The notes under the pieces were generated by a model. It was not told the origin of the DNA. It saw only the letters and a list, made by a program, of their open reading frames with translations, and did not search any database. Positions 46,732 through 58,232 of a stretch of 64,000 bases of DNA are shown here, in pieces. How positions within the stretch are numbered: position 1 is the first letter of the stretch; each line of letters starts with the position of its first letter. The DNA comes from Cryptomeria japonica (taxonomy: Eukaryota; Streptophyta; Pinopsida; Cupressales; Cupressaceae), in contig NC_081411.1 of assembly GCF_030272615.1 (NCBI RefSeq), forward strand, positions 838,226,136 through 838,290,135, written 5' to 3'. The translations under genes were made by a program, and so were the position numbers.

Positions 46732-47281
46732 CGGGAGCAAGATCTTACTGTATTTTTCTGCTAAAATCGAGATTTTTGGCTTATTTTATCAATTTTAACA
46801 CCTTCAAAATTACAGTCAAAGTTGGTCTAGCGATTGCTTGGATTGAGGCTTCTAATCATTCAAAAATTGTTAAAATTGAAATTTGTGTCAAAATTGTGTT
46901 TCTTACAGTCCTAAATCTGAAAAGTGTGTTATCATTCATTCGAAATTTCAGTGCTTTATTCAAATTCTTGCAATTTGTGACATTTGAAATTAAGTGCTTA
47001 ATTACAACAACTTTGATTTCTACTTTCAAAATTTAATTTTGCGTGAAATTGAGTCAACTTTTGAATTTCAAAACTTGCATTGCTTTTGGTATTCCCTCTA
47101 AAATCATAAAATTCAAAATTTCAGTTTCCCTCTCTTTTTCAAAATTCAAATTTTGCATTTTTCGACAATCTTGGTAGGGTTCAATTTTGAAATTGCAACT
47201 TTAATTTGGCCTATCTACAGATCATAAAATCACTCAATTTTTTTAGGTTAGCTGTAAAATCATCATACCTTTCATCCCTGC

Positions 47282-47353
47282 AAATTTTTAAAAAAGTTGC
47301 GAGGACCGTGTGCACTCCGAGCGCCACGGTCCAGGACATTTTTTCCAAAATTT
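47282..47353. repeat. 72-bp imperfect inverted repeat, B leader, second copy
   Basis: AAATTTTTAAAAAAG ... GAGGACCGTG ... CACGGTCC ... CATTTTTTCCAAAATTT. Same layout as 40396-40467. Confidence 0.8.
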
Positions 47354-47460
47354 CAGGAGATTGTCCTGATTGTATTTAACAGCTTAAATCAAGAAGATTG
47401 GCTGATTTTATTGAAAATTGCTACCTCTAAAATTCAAAATCTTTTCTCCCTCTCTAGTGC

Positions 47461-50400
47461 ATGACTTTTACAACAACAAGCCCTACTTACACTATTCCCA
47501 TTAGACGAAGCCGTAGAATTAAGTCTTTCCGAGGTTTAATTACCGAGGAGATGGAACCTAATTTGAATAGCCTTTTTAATGAGGACATGGGTAATTCATC
47601 TAATCCTCCTAATGATGAAGAAGCTCTCCATAAGGTTTCTGTAGAACAACTTTCAAAATTGGATAACCAATTTGACGATTTTCGACAGTGGATGTCTCAA
47701 GAATACCCTGATAGTCAAGCTCTTCCTTTAATTGAGGGTCTAAAACGTATGCTTCAAAGTGATAAGAATGGAATTGATATTTTGCATGGTATTGCACACA
47801 TTGTGGATTCGAATGTGATGCCTTTGAAAAGTTGTGCCGAAACCTTAGGTTATACACAACCTCCTACTCAAGTCAATCATTCTATTCCTTTGACGACTCC
47901 TATTGCTAGTATACCTACTTTTACATCAAACATAATGACTACTTCAACACAAGACATTCCCCCTATGATCACCAGTCATGGGGGCAATCCTCCCTCTTCA
48001 ATTAACCCTCTTCCTTCATTCAATCCGACTTCTTCATTCATTCCTTCAATGAGTGTTCCTATTACATCTCCACAAATGAACATGACACAAGGGGGCCATT
48101 CATTTACCCATTCCATTCCTCCTTGTAGTGTTCCTCCTGTCCAATCATCTCCTACGACTAATTATCATAGGGTCCCGCCACCTTACTCTTTACCTTCTTT
48201 CAATAACATAACACCTCCATCTCAATCTAACACATCTAATATGAATTCTTTGACTGAAGCGACTATTAACAATCTTGCACAAACTGTCTCTTCTTTACAG
48301 CAACAAATTGCCTCTATGAATCAATCTAAGTTTAGTGTGCCCACATTTGATGTTGCGAGCCCACTTTCTCTTGATATTGTCTGAGCTATTCCCCCTAAAC
48401 ATGTTGAAATTCCGCATTTGGAGCTTTATAATGGTAAGGGTGATCCTCTAACACATGTTAAGACCTTTCAAACAATATGTACTGATTTTTCTTATGACCA
48501 AAGGTTGCTTGCAAAACTGTTTACTAGAACATTAAGAGACAAAGCCCTACAATGGTATTGCTCGTTGCCTTCCTATTCTATTACTTCTTTCGAACAACTT
48601 GCAAATGCTTTCATTCAACAATTTCAAAACAATATAAGTCCTAAGGTTACTTTGATTGATTTAATGCATTGTAAACAAGGTGTTAAATAAAAAGTGACTG
48701 ATTTCATTGGTAGATATAAGCATTTGTATGCTCAAATTTCCTTTCCAGTGCCTGACAATGATATTCAAAGAATCTTTATTTCTAATTTACAAAAAGACAT
48801 TAGAGAAAAACTCATATTTTCTGAGTTTACTTCTTTCCAATAGTTGTGTGCAACTCTTCACAATTATCAACTGACTGTGAGTCAAATGGAACAATCACAT
48901 CCTATGGCTCCGAGTGATAAGGGTGATAGCAGTCAACAACCATTTGGGAAGTTTAAACCAAACAGAGAGTCCATTAAATTCAATGAAAACATCATCAACA
49001 ACAATGTGAATGCAACATCAGGTGTGTCTCCTATTTCTAAGTTTTTCAAGAAAGAAAGAAAGTATACTCCTTTGAATGAATCATTGCATAGTATTATGAA
49101 TAAGTTATTGGAACAAAATGTGCTTACTCTTCCTCCTATAAGGCAAATTGATCCTGCAAAGATTACTTCACCTTATTTTGATAACAAATCTTTTTGTCAC
49201 TTTCATTGTCAGCCTGGGCATGATACTGAAAAATGTTTTGCTTTAAAGGGGAAAATTCAAGATTTGATTGATAATAATACTATCTTTGTTTCTGGTGTGA
49301 ATAATAAAGGCAACACATCTATAGCTCCTCGTAACCAAAATCTTCAGATTTTTACTGATCCATTGCCTTCTCATACCTCTAATGCAATTGATACTACTCA
49401 TTCCTCTGTCTCACCTGATGATCTTGTGTCTATGTCTCCTAATGTGATTAACTTTGTGGAGCAGCAGAAAATCCCTAAAGAACCTTCCATCACATTTGAT
49501 TCTAGTGAAACTATCAGGGCACCTGATGGTCCTTTATACATAGTTGCAAAAGTTAAGGATACACCTTGTCGTGGAGTGCTTATTGATCCTTCATGCATGG
49601 TTAATGTTATTACTGAAGAATTTCTTTTTACTTTGCAATTGAATCAAGTTATCTATGACAAAACAGATGTGGTTGTGAAACTATTTGATGCATTTTCTTC
49701 TCCTGCAATTGGTTCTATTACATTACCTATTGAAATTCATAACAAATCCCTTGATGTGAACTTTGCTATTATTCCTTCATCCGAACAATTTCGTGTGAAG
49801 CTTGGCTATCCTTGGCTATCTTCCATGAAAGCTATTGCTTCTCCTATCCACAAGTGTTTGAAATTTCCCCATAATGGTGAAGTTGTTACTGTCAATCATA
49901 GTCTCTTTAAACCAGCTGAAAGAACTTCTAGCGTTCCTATAGATTACTTTTGGCCTAAACAATTCCAATCTCTTCCTCTGCGAAGTGATCATCTTTTCAA
50001 ATCTTATCAAAAGTGGAAAAAAGATATGATCCTTTCTCTAAGTGAACCTAGAACACCCAAACTTGACATTCCTATCGTTCTTGAGAAGGAAGTTCTTCCT
50101 TTGAAAGATAAAACTAATGTCTTTCCTCAAGAAGATTCCCAACCCATCCCTATGGATGTGACTATGCCTATATCTAATAAACCTCCTAAGAGTAGACCTA
50201 TACCTCCTCGTCATGATGGACTTGGTCTCCTTCCTAAACCAAATATTTCTCCCTTATATGGAGCAGTTCCTCCTCCGTCCTTTTATAGAGAGAAGAGACC
50301 TTCCTCTTCTCCTATTATTCAGCCTAAGAGACCACAACCTAAACACCCAAGTGATAAGGATGAGAACATTCCTCCTCCTCAATCTTCTCAACTTCCTACT

Positions 50401-50871
50401 AAGACTAGACGAAATCGTTCTGCACGTGAACGCCGGTGAAAGCATCATCTTAGAGCTCAAACTTTGCAATCCCCAAAAACACCTTCAACAAGCATTATTC
50501 CATTTTCTCCAAAATCTCCTAAACATAAGATGCATGATGGTCTTGATCCTGTGCGAGTTAAAGATCCTATTTTCATAAATCTTGATGATGATATAGATGA
50601 AAATGTTATTCATGATGCAAATGTTACTCCTGTTCATTCTGATAGTGAATATAAATTCGTTGATATTGATAACCATTTATCTAACGAATTTTCTAAAGCA
50701 CTTATCGTAGCTCCTAGACAAGAACACCGCGGCTTGGGATATGAACATAGCCCTTGTTTGGATCTTGTGATAGCTCCATCTGTTGTGTTGAATTTTCCTC
50801 CTCTAGCGTGTTCCCTACCTTCCCGAAACATTGATCAGCAAGATCGGAGGGTAGATGACGTGCTAGACTAG
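47461..50871 (+). pseudogene. Element B gag with degenerate protease-like domain
   Basis: Same protein as in A. Breaks differ: TGA at 48382 (CGA in A), TAA at 48688 (GAA in A), TAG at 48841 (CAG in A) and TGA at 50437 (CGA in A). Two short in-frame deletions lie near 50459 and 50510. The knuckle is CHFHCQPGHDTEKC and the protease loop is again LIDPSC, so loss of the D-x-G motif is older than both insertions. The Pro/Arg-rich tail ends in a run of basic residues. No pol follows before the polypurine tract. Confidence 0.88.
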
Positions 50872-51598
50872 TTTCATTAGCATAGCAGATTCTCTAACCC
50901 TCTCTTTTGTTACTTCTTCTATATGTTATTCTCATTCTTCTATTTTTTGTCCTTGGTGTTGTCTACTTGAGGACGATGCAAAGCATTGAGATCTCTCGAT
51001 CTCTCTCGTGTTGACTCAAAAGACACATGTGTTCCCTTCTTCTAGGTGACCTTCCTTTATTGGGGAATGAAGAACAATTATGCATACATACATATGATAT
51101 ATATACATGAATTATCATACAACATCCTGACCCTGAGGAAAGCAAAGTCACCTTGTGCTTTGTGTTTTGTGTCTATTATCCTTGGGCTTATCTCACACTT
51201 GGGGGCTAAATCCTTGCGATAACGTGCTCCTTTCCCTTCTCATTCTTATATGTATCACTACCTTAAAGCAATCACCCCCGGTGAGGCGTGTGCGATCGCT
51301 TTAACGTAGGGGGCATACATCCCGTCCATATCTTTTCAAGATACTTGAAAATTTCTTGGCGGACTTAGCCTTGCCTTGAAAATTTTTGGTATTTCTTTTG
51401 CATGACTCATAGTGAGGGAACCTTACTACTGACAGTCATGGTTCTCCCTCGTGATCTTCCCTTTTACTTTGTCAATCAAAGTTGTAAGATCCTTAGTCCA
51501 CTAGGGGCTTGGTGTGTCTTGCCTCCTTGACGTGGTGAAAGTCTTTCAATGTTGTTTCCTTGTACTTTACTGGAAGTATGAGCATACATACTCCCGCT
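50872..51598 (+). other. 3' noncoding region of element B
   Basis: About 730 bp, equivalent to 43993-44716. No gene seen. Confidence 0.75.
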
Positions 51599-51613
51599 AA
51601 AGTGGGGGCTAAA
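51599..51613 (+). promoter_or_regulatory. Polypurine tract of element B
   Basis: AAAGTGGGGGCTAAA, directly before TGTAGCGTCC. Confidence 0.9.
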
Positions 51614-52822
51614 TGTAGCGTCCTAAAATTGCAACACTTGCAATTTTGACTGCATTTCGGTCTTCACGATGGCGACGCAACACGCAACCTGAATGGAGAC
51701 CCCGAAACCTGATTACGACACTAAAAACCGCATTTTTCAAGCACCCTGGCCTGAACCTCCTTTGCACCCTGCTGTCCTGGGAGGTGGGACCAGAGCGCTC
51801 AGCACCCTGGTCCCTGGGCCTATTTTGGGCCCGGTCTCCTATGGGGTCTTGGGTCTTTTTGTTTGCAAATTGGAAATTAACTTTCCTGGTCGGCCTAAGG
51901 TCAGGAAAATTAGTCTATTAACCCTAATTGGCAAGTATATAAACTACATTTGCCTCTCCCATTTGGGGGTAAGAAGGACAAATGTGTACAAGACGTGGAA
52001 ACTCTATTCAAGCATTCAAGAATTCAAGCATTCCTTCAAGCAATTGATCATTCTAAGTCTCCATTCAAGGCTAAGTGTTGCATTCAAGACAAGGATTCAA
52101 CCATTGAAGAGGAGATCACTTACTACATACAACATACAACAAACAACAACATCTATACCTTCGCACATAAGGATACAAACATCCTTACAACAAGGTATTA
52201 GTACTTGTTTTACATTACATACATTTACATTTACAGCAATTTCTCATTTCTTGGTTAATTCCAAAACCGGGGTTTGACCTAAAGGCAAACCCCTAATCCT
52301 TAACCCCCCAATCGTCTTCGCTTTTCTGTGTGTAGGTTGCTGGTACGCGGCTGAAATTGAAGATCTGGAATCCTTGTGCAGAGACAAACAGATTCCCCTT
52401 CATTTCGTGGATTTTTCGGAGGACCGTGGCGCTCGGGCGCCATCGTCCCAGCATCTTTTGCTCAAATTTGCAGGACAGCGCCGTATCGACATTTTACTGC
52501 TAATTCTAGGTCCGCAGCTTCATCCTATATCCCTATCTCAATTTATAAGCGAATCTTTGTCACTTTCTATGCATTCCTAGCTTAATTCTTCTATCAGCAT
52601 TCTTTACAAAAGAGGGTAGCCTTGCTGTCTTAACCCTTGAAATGCATTTAGCATCCAATCTTGCATTGTGTGGGATTGGATCTTGTGGGTTTCAACCCCT
52701 CTTTTGAATGTAAAGTCTCTCCCTTAAGTGAAAACCATCAACCCTAGTGACCTCCCTTCTCTCTCCTTGGAGTTGGAAGAGGGGAGAGCAACTAGGGTTT
52801 GATTGCGATTTTCCGCTTTACA
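51614..52822 (+). repeat. 3' LTR of element B
   Basis: 1209 bp, ending GCTTTACA before the AGTCC duplication. It lacks 62 bp, exactly two 31-bp palindrome units, compared with its 5' partner. It has an extra 8 bp in the AAGCATTC repeats. TATATAAA at 51936. Confidence 0.93.
51787..51813. repeat. Single hybrid 27-bp palindromic unit, B 3' LTR
   Basis: The first half matches unit one of the 5' LTR (GGACCAGAGCG) and the second half unit three (CAGCACCCTGGTCC). Two units were lost by recombination between repeats. Confidence 0.85.
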
Positions 52823-52827
52823 AGTCC
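52823..52827. repeat. Right target-site duplication of element B (AGTCC)
   Basis: Matches 37160-37164. Confidence 0.92.
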
Positions 52828-53340
52828 CAATGCATGATGGGACAAGTGGATGAGAGTTGGTTGTGGCACAAAAGATTAGGCCACATAAACTTTGACAATT
52901 TGGTCAAAGTAAGCAAGAAAGGATATGTGAGAAATATACCATAGATCATCAAGCCGACAAGCACATTTTGTGATGAATGTCTAAGAGGTAAGAAGACTAA
53001 GGTGACCTTCAAGACCAAAGAACATAATACCTAAAGGCCCTTAGAACTTTTACATATTTATCTGTGGACCAACTAGAATAAGAGATTTAGTCAGTGAAAG
53101 ATACCCCATGCTATGCATTGATGATTTTTCAAGAATGACATGGGTCACCTTTCTACATGACAAATCACAAGCATATGAGAGGTTCAAAATATTTTGGAAG
53201 ATGGTTGAGAAGGAAAGTGGATGCAAGCTGAAGTGTCTAAGATTTGACTGGGGTGGTGAGTTCACATCAAATGAGTTTGAATACTACTGTAAGAAACATG
53301 GAATCAGAAGATAGTATTCAGCCCCAAGAACAATATAGAC
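52828..53340 (+). pseudogene. Copia integrase fragment (element H)
   Basis: It resumes the H frame after B with DESWLWHKRLGHINFDNLVK and FCDECLRGKKTK, which give the HHCC finger. After frame breaks, DDFSRMTWVTFLHDKSQA and LRFDWGGEFTSNEFEYYC follow, carrying two acidic core residues; the usual Arg in SDRGGEF is Trp. Homology stops near 53335, where the LTR J begins. RT and RNase H of H are not found in the window. Confidence 0.87.
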
Positions 53341-53354
53341 TGATAACTCAATGA

Positions 53355-54836
53355 TGAGTGAATAGTACCAAACCGGTACTAAGAGGGGGGGTGAATTAGT
53401 ACAGACAAAAAATAAAATCATAAACTGGTTTGACAATAGACACTCCAAATGACTGGCAAATAGCGACACCAGTTTGAAAAAGAGTGCAACTGGTAAAGCT
53501 AAGAACATCTGAGACAAGCATTAACTGGTTACTCACTTAGCTTTCCACTCAACTCAAGACTATACTACCATTTCACCCTTATGCATAAACAGGTAATCTA
53601 TCATCAGATCATAATAACAACTAGTTCAACATGTTTTATTGATAGGCATAAAACACAAAACCATCATATGCTTGACAGAGAATAGCAAAGCATCAAAAGA
53701 TAAAAGCATCACACATGACACACATATTTTTCATGTGGAAACCTAATTGGGAGAAACCACGGTGGGGATGAATACCCACAAGCTATTTTTGAACTCTTTA
53801 GAAGTCCACTCTGTTAGAAGCCTTGTCCTGTTAGAGACATTACAATAGGTTTTGCTAGGAACCAATCCTGTTAGAGATCACCTGGTTAAGGGTTAAACCC
53901 TGTTAATGGTTACCTTGTTAGAGGATTTCAAGATTTCAATAGCTAAAGGATTCCAAACTCAGTAGCTTTGAATTACCCTGTTAAAGGATTTTCTGCAAGC
54001 TGGTTAAGGCTACCCTATTAAGGGATTTTCCAATTGTTGAGGTGGTTAGAGATCAATAGGTATTACAATGATCTGGTAACAACACTCAATGCCAATGCAG
54101 ATCTGCTTAAGCTCCTCTTCACCTTCTGCACTTACACTCTATAGGTATCACTTCTCTCCTTTTGGTCTGGCAAGAATCACGTATCCCTTCTCTTGGATAC
54201 ACACACAATTTTTGCCAACAACCTCAAAAAGAGACACAACATCGACCTTATAGGAAAACAGATAGGTCGGTAGTAAAAACCCTAAACCCTAAACCTGTTT
54301 GGTTAAGGAATTCAAATGGTTCAATCTTGACCGTTGAGCACAGTGCATTAAATGCAACAGATCTTGATCCAAACTCAAGACATTCTCCATCATCCATTTC
54401 CACTGATTTTATGGCAGCTAATAACCCATCACACGTTATCACCATTTTACAGACTTCGCACATTCCCGAGGTAGATAGGAACAATCTCCCTCATGCAAGA
54501 TCCTTCATGCACACAAGCTTACATGACAACATGATCTGTTCTTCTTTACAATGCTAACTCATCACACAATGTTACCGGTTGAGTCACATAGGCTTGAAGC
54601 ACATCAACCAGAAACCCTAAAGTTGAGACTACCAACCGGTAGTCGTACAATACTTCCATATGTCAGTTCCCATAACTATATGTCGGTTCATCATGAACAA
54701 GCACACTGCTTCGCTTTGGCACAAATGTCGATTCACAGTGTTATACCTTTTCTCACATATGCTGGTTCACACCTCTTCAACATATTGATATCAATGACAA
54801 CATACAATGTCATTATGTCCACATACCGGTTCACAT
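53355..54836 (-). repeat. Copia-type LTR J, minus orientation, edges uncertain
   Basis: It starts near TGAGTGAATAGTACC and carries the conserved hairpin at 53376-53402 and an AACCACGGTGGGGATG block (53755-53771) like those in the LTRs at 32940 and 61920. From 54580 to 54835 it has repeated CGGTTCA-like motifs. No primer site or polypurine tract adjoins it, so it is a solo or truncated LTR. The right edge is a guess. Confidence 0.55.
53376..53402 (-). promoter_or_regulatory. Conserved LTR hairpin, LTR J
   Basis: Minus strand: stem GTACTAA pairs with TTAGTAC around TTCACCCCCCCTC. Confidence 0.78.
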
Positions 54837-54860
54837 AATGCCAAGATAGACACCTAAAAA

Positions 54861-56014
54861 TGTCTCATTAATTCTTCACTAATTATTCATCTATTTAATT
54901 AAGCAATTCTTTAATTATTTCATTAAACTAACTATTCCTTCTAATCATGGCCCTTCAACACTTCTAATTATTCTATTTCTATTCTCACATCATTTAATCA
55001 ATTAACCATATCTCAAATATTAATTAAATATCAATTATTTAATTAATTATGATTTATTCCTTAGTTAAATAATCATTATTATTTAATTAATTCAATCTCT
55101 AATGTTTAAATAATTTCTTTTAAATTTTTAAATTAATTAACTTATTCCTCCAATTCCCCAAATTAATTCCTAATAATTCCATCTAATTTCATTTCTCTCA
55201 AATTCATATTTCCCCAAATTCGAATTTAATATGATTTCAATTAATTTCATATTTCCAAATTCACATTTTCCCCAAATCTGAATTTCAGTTAATTTCATGT
55301 GCATTTCAGCATTCAAATGACCAAATTCAAATCCAAATTGAAAATCAAAATCAAATTCAATTTCAAATTCCTATAACACATACTAAAATCAGAACTGGTT
55401 GATCTAATCAGTTGTCTAATTAGTTAACTCAGTTAACTCATCAACCATCCTTTTTAAATCTGAATCACCTTTTTATGACTAATCCATCTATTCAGTCTTC
55501 TAATCAATCAAGTGAGTCATCTCTCCAATCTATTCACTTTACTAATCAATCAAGTGAGTTGACTAATCAATCAATCCAGTTCACTCTTCAATTAATCCAG
55601 TTGAATACTCAATCAAATAATTTAACAGATCAATCAATTGAGTTCACTGATCAATCTAAATCAGTTATCTATCAATCAAAACTTGACTTTATTTCTCACC
55701 CCCTTTGTGTTGAAAATCTACAAATTCAACCTCTTTTCATCATTTCAAGCTATGTTTTTTAGAATCACAGTCTACAAAAACTTTGTATGTAGGAAATTGG
55801 TGCAATACCTGAGAGCCATCAACCACATAGATTGCAGAAGAACAATGGAAGCACAAGTGGAGAATAGAGAATTTTAATTAGTTTAAATTATTTATTTCCT
55901 TCATTTATTTCATTGAATTGTGTTTAGAATCGGTTTAATTAGTTAAGGATTCTTGTGATTCATCCTTTTAGTCTAATTAGCCTCAGATTCCTAATGATTT
56001 CAAGCATGATGACA
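54861..56014 (+). repeat. 5' LTR of gypsy element E
   Basis: It runs from TGTCTCATTAATTC to GATGACA, with TGTC and GACA as matching ends, directly before a primer site. The first part is rich in TTAATTAA-type palindromes, as in C and F. A low-complexity AATCAATCAAGTGAGT repeat lies at 55480-55650. The left edge rests on the TG end and on composition only. Confidence 0.6.
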
Positions 56015-56016
56015 TT

Positions 56017-56036
56017 TGGTGAACTTGACGTGAATC
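56017..56036 (+). promoter_or_regulatory. Primer-binding site of element E, tRNA-Trp type with two changes
   Basis: TGGTGAACTTGACGTGAATC, two C to T differences from the site in C and D. Confidence 0.78.
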
Positions 56037-58232
56037 ACTTTGACCTTTGATTTTTTTAAGATGTTTTGTAGATTCATATGGACACAGGAAATTGGACGTC
56101 GCAATTGCATATGTAGAAATTCGCAATTTCTCATATCATATCATAATCTCCCTAACAACATGTCGCAATTGATCACACAAGATGTCGCAATGACATAAAC
56201 AGATTGTAATTTCCATAAAAAATTGATAATTAAAAAATTCTTGTATCATTTTTGCATGATTTTGTATTGCGCATCTAACCCTAAATTTTTATTGAATTCT
56301 AGAAAATTTCATTTCTGCATATAAAATGTTTCTAATTTAATGGCAAGAAATGTGACATTCTGAATTTTAGGTGCAAGGATGGCAAAGAAAAATAGGAGAC
56401 AACAAAAAAACTTATCAGAAACTTCTAAAGTCTAAAAAGGAACTCCATGAAATTGAAGAAAGAGAGGAGATCGCTTAGTATCATAGAATCATCCATCGCT
56501 TTCTAACCAAGTACAAGTTCTTTGGAAAAATCGATGTGTTGGCTCACGTAGTGTGGAACAACATCATTGCGGAATAACTCTTCTATATTCTATCTTTTCC
56601 TTCTATTTTTATGTTAAAAGTCCAAAAAAAATTAAAAAAATTAAAAATAAAAATAAAAAAATTTAGAAGTCGCAATTGCTATCATATCATATCATAATTG
56701 ATTAGTCATCATGTTGCAATTGCTTACACAGTAATTCTTAATTGATGGTTCATCATGTTGCATTTCATATGATATCAATTTGTATTTGATTAGTAGGTTA
56801 GTCGCATTTGATTGGTTCAGTTTTCAGTTTTCTGTTTTATTACAGTTCTGATTTTTACTAGATACCTCTCTGTCTATGAAAAGACAAAACTCTGTAACCT
56901 ACAAATTAGGCTGGAGAGCCCACAGTGTGTTGTCTAACATTATTCTTTTTCTACAGGGGTAGCTTAGAAACACTTCTTTTTGGTGCTTTAATAAAGAACA
57001 AAAAAAACTTTCATCATTGCTATGCTGGTTAAAATGAACACCATGTCTATGTGGAGCAACATCTCCACTTAGAATAGAAAATCATTGCAATGAAGGGATA
57101 AAAATAACCTTGTCTTTTGTGTATTCTAAGGGATAGGTATTATTCTCTCCCCTTCAATGGGTGACCAGAAAATGAGACTCTCTTTTTTAATGTTTTCCTT
57201 TATTTTATGCAATTAAATCCTTTAGAAGGCCTTCACTCCTGAGTTGCCCTTAGGGCACCATTAAGGCCGGTGAGAGGGGAATGACCTAAGTGGCCAATGG
57301 CTAAAGCCAAGTAATCCAAGTCACTATAATCAAATGCATATATGATGAAAATCATATGCAATGAGTGTTACATGCTATCACAATGGTGGTATGCCTCCCT
57401 CAGTGCCTATACGATGTGTTAAATATGTAGAGCGTAACCTCTACAGACTGGGAGACCTCCCTCAATGGAGTGTAAAATGCTATTTATTGTGACCACTTGA
57501 ATGGAACCTTGTCTAAACACCATAGAAATTAGAAGCCAAGCCAATTCAGTAACTAGACACTTATTTTATCACAGTGCAAGGTTGGGGAAGAATCTACCCC
57601 TAAGACACTCACCATAAATCTCCCAAGATAACGGGCCAATTGAGGAGCAATTTTCTTTGGTCTAATTTCTAGAAAAAGGTAAAAAAATGGGCACACCCTA
57701 GGGTGTGACGTGACTATTTGAGCTGATAGAGTATCAAGATGTGCGCTATGATAATACTTGTGACCTTTTGACATTACGAGAGTCTATCTGATATCAAATT
57801 GCCCAAATACAATGAAAACAATATGTGGTCTTGAAAAAGATTCCAACATTCATGGAAATTTGAAAAACTTTCCTAGACAATTGCTATATTCATGGTTTTA
57901 TTCTTTTTGATGTGATTGTTGTGCTCTTTTCTATACTTCAACAAATTCCAAAACATTGCAAGATTCAAATCGCAACAAAGTCAAGAGTTTCAATGTTCAA
58001 CAAGGTCAGAAACTTCAACAAGAAAAACAACTGCCAACAACACAACCAACGTCAAAACCAAACCTTTTTGCACAAATTAAAAGATGATGAAAATGTTACT
58101 TTCAAGTGATCATAGGTCCTAGGTACTCAATTCATGTAGAAGTCCTATTAGAGTCATCGCACAAAGTCTTCACACAAGTCATTCACCTTAAGATTAGTGT
58201 CATGTCAGATTATAGGAATCATACCTAAGTAA
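56037..58232 (+). other. Leader of element E, first part
   Basis: No supported gene. Several GTCGCAATTG-like repeats occur at 56096-56200 and 56665-56815, with a repeated ATCATATCATATCATAAT block. A stretch of GC-richer unique sequence lies at 57230-57780. Confidence 0.6.

Larger units (their letters stand above)
46300..47460 (+). other. Leader of element B with two long hairpins
   Basis: Equivalent to 39414-40573. It carries the inverted repeats at 46659-46731 and 47282-47353. No protein is supported here. Confidence 0.75.
37165..52822 (+). mobile_element. Element B: non-autonomous gypsy-type element, interrupted by A of the same family
   Basis: Bounded by TG...CA and the AGTCC duplication inside the copia element H. 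Its 5' LTR is split into 37165-38138 and 45990-46278 by element A. Then come a primer site, a 1.2-kb leader, a gag/protease-like ORF (47461-50871), a 3' noncoding region, a polypurine tract and the 3' LTR 51614-52822. No RT, RNase H or integrase is present. The two B LTRs share a variant block (GTAAGAAGGACA.ATGTGTACAAGAC) that the LTRs of A lack, which confirms the pairing. Confidence 0.93.

Noticed and set aside
37165-52822. A tandem three-LTR element made by unequal recombination
   Set aside because: Two separate 5-bp duplications and matching variant blocks in the outer and the inner LTR pairs show simple nesting instead.
54162-54557. A 131-codon ORF in LTR J
   Set aside because: No family features, inside an LTR, not preserved in the related LTRs K and L.
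55475-55762. A Ser/Gln/Asn-rich 95-codon ORF
   Set aside because: It comes from a short AATCAATCAAGTGAGT repeat in an LTR, with no sign of coding constraint.
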